From contig CAVZHO010000002.1 in NCBI GenBank assembly GCA_963775085.1, positions 186,001 through 250,000 on the forward strand: a stretch of DNA of 64,000 nucleotides, given 5' to 3'. The translations under genes were made by a program, and so were the position numbers. The notes beneath the pieces were generated by a model. It ran no database searches. It had not been told where the DNA came from and was given only the letters and a program-made list of their open reading frames with translations. The DNA is from JAAFIP01 sp963775085 (lineage in GTDB: Bacteria; Pseudomonadota; Gammaproteobacteria; Burkholderiales; Burkholderiaceae_C). This document shows positions 59,285 to 64,000 of the stretch, in pieces. The stretch's first letter is position 1. Each line of letters begins with the position of its first letter.

Positions 59285-60964
59285 TTACACGTCGTGCCAC
59301 ACCACCGATTTGCGCTGCTTGGCCCAGCCCTCAAAGAATTCGTCGTAGTGCTTCTCCACCACATTGCGTTTGATTTTTAAGGTGGGGGTGATAAAGCCAC
59401 TCTCCACTGTCCATTGCTCGGGCACGACGGCAACAAAGTCCAGGCGCTCGTGGGGGTCTAGCTGCTCGTTGACCACTTTCATGTGCTCGGTCAGTTCTTC
59501 AGAAAAATCCTTGCGTGCGTCCGACTCTTTCAGTGCATTCCATTGCCCCGCAGGCAGCATGGCCAGTGCAAAGGGCTGCGGGTAGGACACGCCGGTCACC
59601 ATGCAGGCCTCGATGCGGGTGAAGGCGCCCAGTTTGCTTTCCATTGGCGCGGGCGAGACGTACTTACCTTTGCTGGTTTTAAACTGCTCTTTGGCGCGGC
59701 CCACAATGCGCAGGCGGCCTTGCTCGTCTAGCACGCCCAGATCGCCGGTTTTGAGCCAACCGTCGTCGGTCATGGTCTCGCGGGTTTTCTCGGGCTCTTT
59801 GAAGTAGCCTTGCATGTGGGCCGGGCCGCGGGTGAGCACCTCGCCTTCGGGTGATAGCTTGATTTCACAGCAAGGTGCGGCGGGTCCCACATAGCCGACG
59901 CGCGATGAGCCGGGGCGGGAGGTGGCGGCCAGGGCAAACTGCTCGGTCATGCCGTAGCCCTCCAGCAGTTCCAGCCCCAGCTTGCGGTACCAGGCCATCA
60001 CCTCGGGCGGCAGGGGCGCGGCACCCGTGCCCGCAAAACGCACATGGTTCAGCCCCAACTGGGTGAGGATTTTTTTCTTGACAACGCCGCTCAGAATGGG
60101 GATGGACATCAACAGATTGAGTTTTTTGGCGGGCATTTTTGCAAATACCCCCTGCTGAAACTTCACCCACAGGCGCGGCACCGAGAAGAAGAAGGTGGGC
60201 CGGGCGCGCTGCAGGTCGGCCAGGAAGGTGTCCAGGCTTTCGGCAAAAAACACCTGGCAGCCCACATGCAGGCTCATGCCCTCGATCACGCAGCGCTCGG
60301 CAATATGCGCCAGCGGCAGGTAGGAGATGCAGCGGTCGGCGCTGCTCAGGCTCAGAATTTCCAGGAAGGCTTTGGCGGTGTGGCCAAAGGCCCCAAAGTT
60401 GTGGACCACCCCCTTGGGCATCCCGGTGGTGCCCGAGGTGTAGATGATGGTGGACATGGTCTCGGCAGGGAAGGTGGGGCTCTCCTTCATGGGCCGGGTC
60501 ACTGCAATCACATCGTCCCAGGGCTTGTGACCGGGGACTTCGCACAAAGGCGTGGCGATGCAGGCCATGCCCAGGGGAATGCCCGCCGCCATGGCTTTGG
60601 GGTCGTCCAGCTTACCCACAAAAACCAGCTTGGTCTCGGAGTGCTCCAGAACTTGGCGCACTGTCTCGGCCACCAGGTTGGGGTAGATCGGCACGCTCAC
60701 ATAACCCGCCATCCAGATGGCCAGGTCGGACATAAACCACCAGGCGGTGTTTTTGCTCATGATGGCAATGCGCGTGCCCGGCTCGTAGCCCAGCTTGGCC
60801 AGGCAGGTGGCCATACGGCGCGTTTCGTCCATGGCCTGCGCCCACGTCCAGGTGCGCACCACGCCACCGCCCATGGGCTGGGTTAAAAATACTTCGTTGG
60901 CACGCTCTTTTTCCCAGCGGTAAGCGCGCTGTAGAGGTAGGTCGTTTGCATCAATCAGTGTCAT
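59285..60964 (-). CDS. AMP-dependent acyl-CoA synthetase/ligase
   Basis: A 559-residue member of the ANL superfamily. P-loop-like TIIYTSGTTGMPKGVVHN (residues ~170-187), SYLPLAHIAERCVIEG, the adenine-binding LLEGYGMTEQFALAA, and hinge DGWLKTGDLGVLDEQGRLRIVGRAKEQFKTSKGKYVSP (in parts). Similar to bacterial long-chain or bubblegum-type acyl-CoA synthetases that activate fatty acids in the cytoplasm. Acyl preference is not evident. Single gene with its own start at 60964. Confidence 0.92.
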   Translation of the reverse strand: MTLIDANDLPLQRAYRWEKERANEVFLTQPMGGGVVRTWTWAQAMDETRRMATCLAKLGYEPGTRIAIMSKNTAWWFMSDLAIWMAGYVSVPIYPNLVAETVRQVLEHSETKLVFVGKLDDPKAMAAGIPLGMACIATPLCEVPGHKPWDDVIAVTRPMKESPTFPAETMSTIIYTSGTTGMPKGVVHNFGAFGHTAKAFLEILSLSSADRCISYLPLAHIAERCVIEGMSLHVGCQVFFAESLDTFLADLQRARPTFFFSVPRLWVKFQQGVFAKMPAKKLNLLMSIPILSGVVKKKILTQLGLNHVRFAGTGAAPLPPEVMAWYRKLGLELLEGYGMTEQFALAATSRPGSSRVGYVGPAAPCCEIKLSPEGEVLTRGPAHMQGYFKEPEKTRETMTDDGWLKTGDLGVLDEQGRLRIVGRAKEQFKTSKGKYVSPAPMESKLGAFTRIEACMVTGVSYPQPFALAMLPAGQWNALKESDARKDFSEELTEHMKVVNEQLDPHERLDFVAVVPEQWTVESGFITPTLKIKRNVVEKHYDEFFEGWAKQRKSVVWHDV

Positions 60965-61086
60965 CTTGTTCTCCTAGGTGATGTGCTTTGAAATAAGCTT
61001 ACAACTCTAGCCGATTTAGCTGCTGTTGTAACTGCGAAGTGACCCTTAGGCCGTGAATTGATGCATCGTACTGCTTTTGCAAGCAA

Positions 61087-61150
61087 AATATGCCAATAGT
61101 CCCTGTCATTTGGACATAGTTAGCTATTTTATTTATAGCAATTTGCGTTG
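61087..61150 (-). repeat. Dispersed small repeat supplying the stop codon of the FAH-family gene
   Basis: On the minus strand: TTGCTATAAATAAAATAGC, TAACTATGTCC, AAATGACAGGGACTATTGGC: type 1 copy with both stem-loops. The TAA stop of the gene (61133-61135) lies inside it. Confidence 0.78.
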
Positions 61151-62312
61151 GGCAAGCGATGCAATTAGATGCCGCACACCAAACCTCCAGGGCGCTATCT
61201 GGTCGCTGGTGTTCACCTGGTTGGTCAGGCAGCCTAGCTTGCTGGTATGCACGCTCACCATGTCGCCCACCGCATGGGTAAAGCCCTGGTCTTTGGCAAA
61301 GCGGTCTTGGGTGGGGGCAAACATGGTGCCCAAAAACAGCATAAATCCATCGGGGTATTGGTGGTTGGCGTTGATCGTTTGCGCCACCAGGTCCAGCGGG
61401 TCGCGGCTGATCTGGCTAATGGCACTGGATCCTTGCATCACAAAGCCTTTGTCATCGGTCACGGTCAGGCCCAGATCGCACTGGCGCACATCGTCCATAC
61501 TGAAATGTGCGTCAAACAGGCGGATAAACGGGCCGATGGCACACGACGCGTTGTTGTCCTTGGCCTTGCCCAGCAACAGGGCGCTACGGCCCTCAAAGTC
61601 GCGCAGGTTCACGTCGTTGCCCAGGGTCACGCCGTGCACCACGCCACTGGGCGAGACGGCCAGCACGATCTCGGGTTCGGGGTTGTTCCAGTGGCTCTCG
61701 GGGTGGATGCCGATCTGCGCCCCGTAGCCCACCGCGCTCATGGGTTGCGACTTGGTAAACACCTCGGCATCCTTGCCAATGCCCACCTCCAGGTACTGGC
61801 TCCACAGGCCTTGCTGCAACAGCACTTCCTTCACCTTCATGGCCTGTGCCGAGCCAGGCACCACCGCGCGCAGGTTATCACCCACTATTTTCGCGATGCT
61901 CTCGCGTACCGCTTGCGCTTTGGATGCATCCCCCCGTGCCTGCTCTTCAATCACGCGCTCCAACATACTGGCCACAAAGGTCACGCCAGCGGCCTTGATG
62001 GGTTGCAGGTCGCAGGGGGCGAGGAAATAGGGCTGGGCTGCATTGCGTGTGGATTCGACGCTGTTGGCCAGCACGGCGGTAGTGTCGGCAATGCGAGGTA
62101 ACTGGGTGCGTTGTGTAGTGATGGTCTGCGCAGGTGAGGGCAGGGCCAGCAGGTCGGCGCTGGTGGCGGCAACGGTGGACAGGTCGTAGACGCTTTGCGG
62201 CGTGACCAAGCACAGCACGGGGCCAGAGTTTGGGTATTTCGATGCGGCCAATGAGTAGGGCGCGGTCTGCGTCGGTGGGGAGGGTCTGGGGGAGGGTAGG
62301 TGGCGTTGTCAT
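61133..62312 (-). pseudogene. Fumarylacetoacetate hydrolase family protein, interrupted by a +1 frameshift near the start
   Basis: An about 392-residue FAH-fold protein. ATG 62312 begins MTTPPTLPQTLPTDADRALL and continues to IGRIEIP; then the frame is lost. Dropping one base of the TTT at 62229-62231 (AAA in the gene) joins it to NSGPVLCLVTPQSVYDLSTV and the rest. Family landmarks: FLAPCDLQPIKAAGVTFVASMLERVIEEQ, YLEVGIGKDAEVFTKSQPMSAVGYGAQIGI and NDVNLRDFEGRSALLLGKAKDN (metal-binding E-x-E and D). The substrate is likely a 2-keto-3-deoxy acid or acylpyruvate. As with fdhA, a homopolymer error is the simplest explanation. The C-terminus ends in a repeat. Confidence 0.8.
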
Positions 62313-62371
62313 GGCTAGACTTTAAACGAAACTTACTGAGGGACTCGCTTTTTCGCCTAGTGTCACGTACG

Positions 62372-62601
62372 CACAGTTGGGTGTTCATCATCCGCCCTCA
62401 TACTGGAGTACCAGAAATCGGTCGGCTGATAAACACCCAACTGTGTCGCGACCAAGGTAGCGTGCTACCGGTAGTTTCGCTGTACGGTCTTTCCGCGACT
62501 ACGGGTAGCGAACCACCGTGGTTGCGAGGCGGGTTGGCGTATGCAAATTGACCGATTTTGGTAACTCCAGTAGGAGGGCGATTTGCGTACGCCAACTCGC
62601 C
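62372..62601. repeat. Composite three-hairpin palindromic element, copy B
   Basis: Hairpin 1: 62372-62390 with 62427-62445 (19 bp, one mismatch), loop containing the same 30 bases as in copy A (62394-62423). Hairpin 2: GCTACCGGTAGT 62464-62475 with 62498-62509 (one mismatch). Hairpin 3: 62528-62548 with 62581-62601 (two mismatches), loop carrying a slightly changed reverse complement of the same 30 bases. The first stem is unrelated to that of copy A, while the loop is conserved. Confidence 0.85.
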
Positions 62602-62663
62602 CGTAGCCACACAGGATCGCGCCAAATGAATCTGCGATACAACCTTTACCAAAACGCAACCAC

Positions 62664-62697
62664 AAAAAAGCCCGCCAACTTTCTAGTCAGCGGGCTT
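62664..62697 (-). terminator. Intrinsic terminator of gltA
   Basis: On the minus strand AAGCCCGC (62697-62690) and GCGGGCTT (62675-62668) form an 8-bp stem followed by a run of T. It is 20 bases after the gltA stop. Confidence 0.85.
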
Positions 62698-62717
62698 GAT
62701 GCGTAAATTCCGAAAGA

Positions 62718-64000
62718 TTACGCGCGCTTAGCCAACGGCAACACATCGCGCTTCTCAGCACCCGTAAACAACTGGCGCGGACGGCCAATTTTGTACTCGG
62801 GGTCGCCGATCATTTCGTTGAGTTGCGCAATCCAGCCCACGGTGCGGGCCAGGGCAAAGACAGCGGTGAACATGCTCACGGGGATGCCGATGGCGCGTTG
62901 CACGATACCGCTGTAGAAGTCTACGTTAGGGTAGAGCTTGCGCTGCACAAAATAGTCGTCTTCCAGGGCAATGCGCTCGAGTTCTTTGGCCAGCTTGAAC
63001 AGCGGGTCATTCTCCAAACCGAGCTCTTTGAGCACTTCGTGGCAGGTCTCTTGCATCAGCTTGGCGCGCGGGTCGTAGTTTTTGTAGACGCGGTGGCCAA
63101 AACCCATCAGCTTCACGCCAGAGTTTTTATCTTTCACCTTCTCCATAAACTCGCCGACCTTGGCCACGCCACCCATTTTCTGGATGTCTTCCAGCATGTT
63201 CAGGCAGGCCTCGTTGGCGCCGCCGTGCGCCGGGCCCCACAGGCAGGCTACGCCCGCGGCGATGGCGGCAAAGGGGTTGGTGCCCGAGCTGCCGCACAGG
63301 CGCACGGTGGAGGTGGACGCGTTTTGCTCGTGGTCGGCATGCAGGGTGAAGATGCGGTCTACGGCGCGCTCGATCACGGGGTTGACCACGTATTCTTCGC
63401 AGGGAGTGGCAAACATCATGTGCAGGAAGTTGCCGGCATAGCTCAGGTTGTTCTTGGGATAGATGTAGGGCTGGCCGACGCTGTATTTGTAGGCCATGGC
63501 CACCAGGGTGGGCATCTTGGCAATCAGGCGAATGGCGGCAATGTCGCGGTGCTCGGCATTGGTGATGTCGGTGCTGTCGTGGTAGAAGGCCGACAGTGCG
63601 CCGACCAGGCCGGTCAGAATAGCCATGGGGTGCGCGTCACGGCGAAAGCCGCGCAGGAAGAACTGCATTTGCTCGTTGACCATGGTGTGCATGGTGACGC
63701 GCTGGGTGAAGTCTTTCTTTTGCGCTGCATTGGGCAAGTTGGCGTACAGCAGCAGATGGCAGGTTTCCAGAAAGTCGCAGTTGGTGGCCAACTGCTCGAT
63801 GGGGTAACCACGGTAGAGCAGCTCGCCCTTGTCGCCGTCAATATAGGTGATGGCCGACTGGGTGGCCGCCGTGCTCAAAAAGCCCGGGTCATAGGTGAAC
63901 ATGCCGGTTTGGGCGTAGAGCTTGCGGATGTCCACCACGTCAGGGCCAATAGTTCCTTTGTAGATGGGCATCTCTACACTGGGGCTACCGTCGGAAAACG
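62718..64000 (-). CDS. gltA: Citrate synthase (5' end outside window)
   Basis: A type II (hexameric) citrate synthase that condenses acetyl-CoA and oxaloacetate in the TCA cycle. The frame stays open upstream of ATG 63971 to the window edge and reads FSDGSPSVEMPIYKGTIG, the known N-terminal region of GltA, so the true start lies just outside. Catalytic residues: the FLHMMF...HADHEQNASTSTVRLCGSSGTNP stretch, MGFGHRVYKNYDPRA (His), and DVDFYSGIVQRAIGIP-like C-terminus with the catalytic Asp (PNVDFYSG). Only a few residues are missing. Confidence 0.96.
   Translation of the reverse strand, partial: FSDGSPSVEMPIYKGTIGPDVVDIRKLYAQTGMFTYDPGFLSTAATQSAITYIDGDKGELLYRGYPIEQLATNCDFLETCHLLLYANLPNAAQKKDFTQRVTMHTMVNEQMQFFLRGFRRDAHPMAILTGLVGALSAFYHDSTDITNAEHRDIAAIRLIAKMPTLVAMAYKYSVGQPYIYPKNNLSYAGNFLHMMFATPCEEYVVNPVIERAVDRIFTLHADHEQNASTSTVRLCGSSGTNPFAAIAAGVACLWGPAHGGANEACLNMLEDIQKMGGVAKVGEFMEKVKDKNSGVKLMGFGHRVYKNYDPRAKLMQETCHEVLKELGLENDPLFKLAKELERIALEDDYFVQRKLYPNVDFYSGIVQRAIGIPVSMFTAVFALARTVGWIAQLNEMIGDPEYKIGRPRQLFTGAEKRDVLPLAKRA

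Overview
The window is about 60% G+C, densely coded, and its gene content and neighbourhoods (Fdh cluster with DUF3305/DUF3306 genes, fkpB-ispH, PHP phosphatase/Sua5/M50 protease/trpS, tripartite-tricarboxylate binding proteins, selenoneine genes) point to a betaproteobacterium of the Burkholderiales, most likely a Comamonadaceae such as a Rhodoferax relative. This is an inference from gene content; no 16S gene is present. I see no phage, intact insertion sequence, integron or CRISPR array.

Layout. 1-1742: 3' part of carB. 1.8-12.8 kb: a respiratory formate dehydrogenase locus (DUF3305, DUF3306, a multi-cluster ferredoxin, a TorD chaperone, a strong promoter, a small Tat protein, FdhA, FdhB, a lipoprotein, FdhC, a small Ala/Pro-rich exported protein, a terminator, then FdhD). 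The catalytic ligand is Cys, not Sec. 12.8-15.8 kb: FtsX-type permease and a truncated haemoglobin. 15.8-18.6 kb: accessory patch with a long palindrome, an A+T-richer DUF4062 gene, a small membrane protein and a VapBC-like pair. 18.6-32.4 kb: mostly housekeeping genes (Smr, RadC, FkpB, IspH, a dehydratase, SerS and tRNA-Ser(CGA), a two-component pair, TrpS, M50 protease, Sua5/YrdC, EamA, PHP phosphatase, two AhpD-like proteins, PAP2). 32.5-46 kb: catabolic and sensory genes (ScoAB, hydrolases, binding proteins, SGNH protein, hybrid kinase with response regulator, haloperoxidase-like protein) separated by repeat-rich spacers. 46.0-58.9 kb: a probable selenium/selenoneine locus: a flavoprotein-SelD fusion, SenB-like glycosyltransferase, SenA-like synthase, a two-subunit molybdenum oxidoreductase, EgtD, and a four-gene PhnDCE-like ABC transporter that may import a selenium oxyanion. 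59-64 kb: acyl-CoA synthetase, FAH-family protein and the 5'-truncated gltA.

Two patterns cut across the whole window. First, a small dispersed repeat (core AATAGCTGCTTACG, about 45-60 bp) occurs at least 14 times, several times inside coding sequence in frame or supplying a start or stop codon; larger composite palindromes sit mainly between convergent genes. Second, three genes that should be intact (fdhA, the second transporter permease, the FAH-family gene) each carry one extra base in a short homopolymer. This suggests sequencing or assembly error more than real decay.

How the genes work together: formate oxidation by the exported FdhAB feeds electrons to quinone through FdhC. In the selenium region, EgtD would make hercynine, the SelD domain selenophosphate, SenB a selenosugar and SenA selenoneine. 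The molybdenum enzyme between senA and egtD has no assigned role and is the most interesting unknown.
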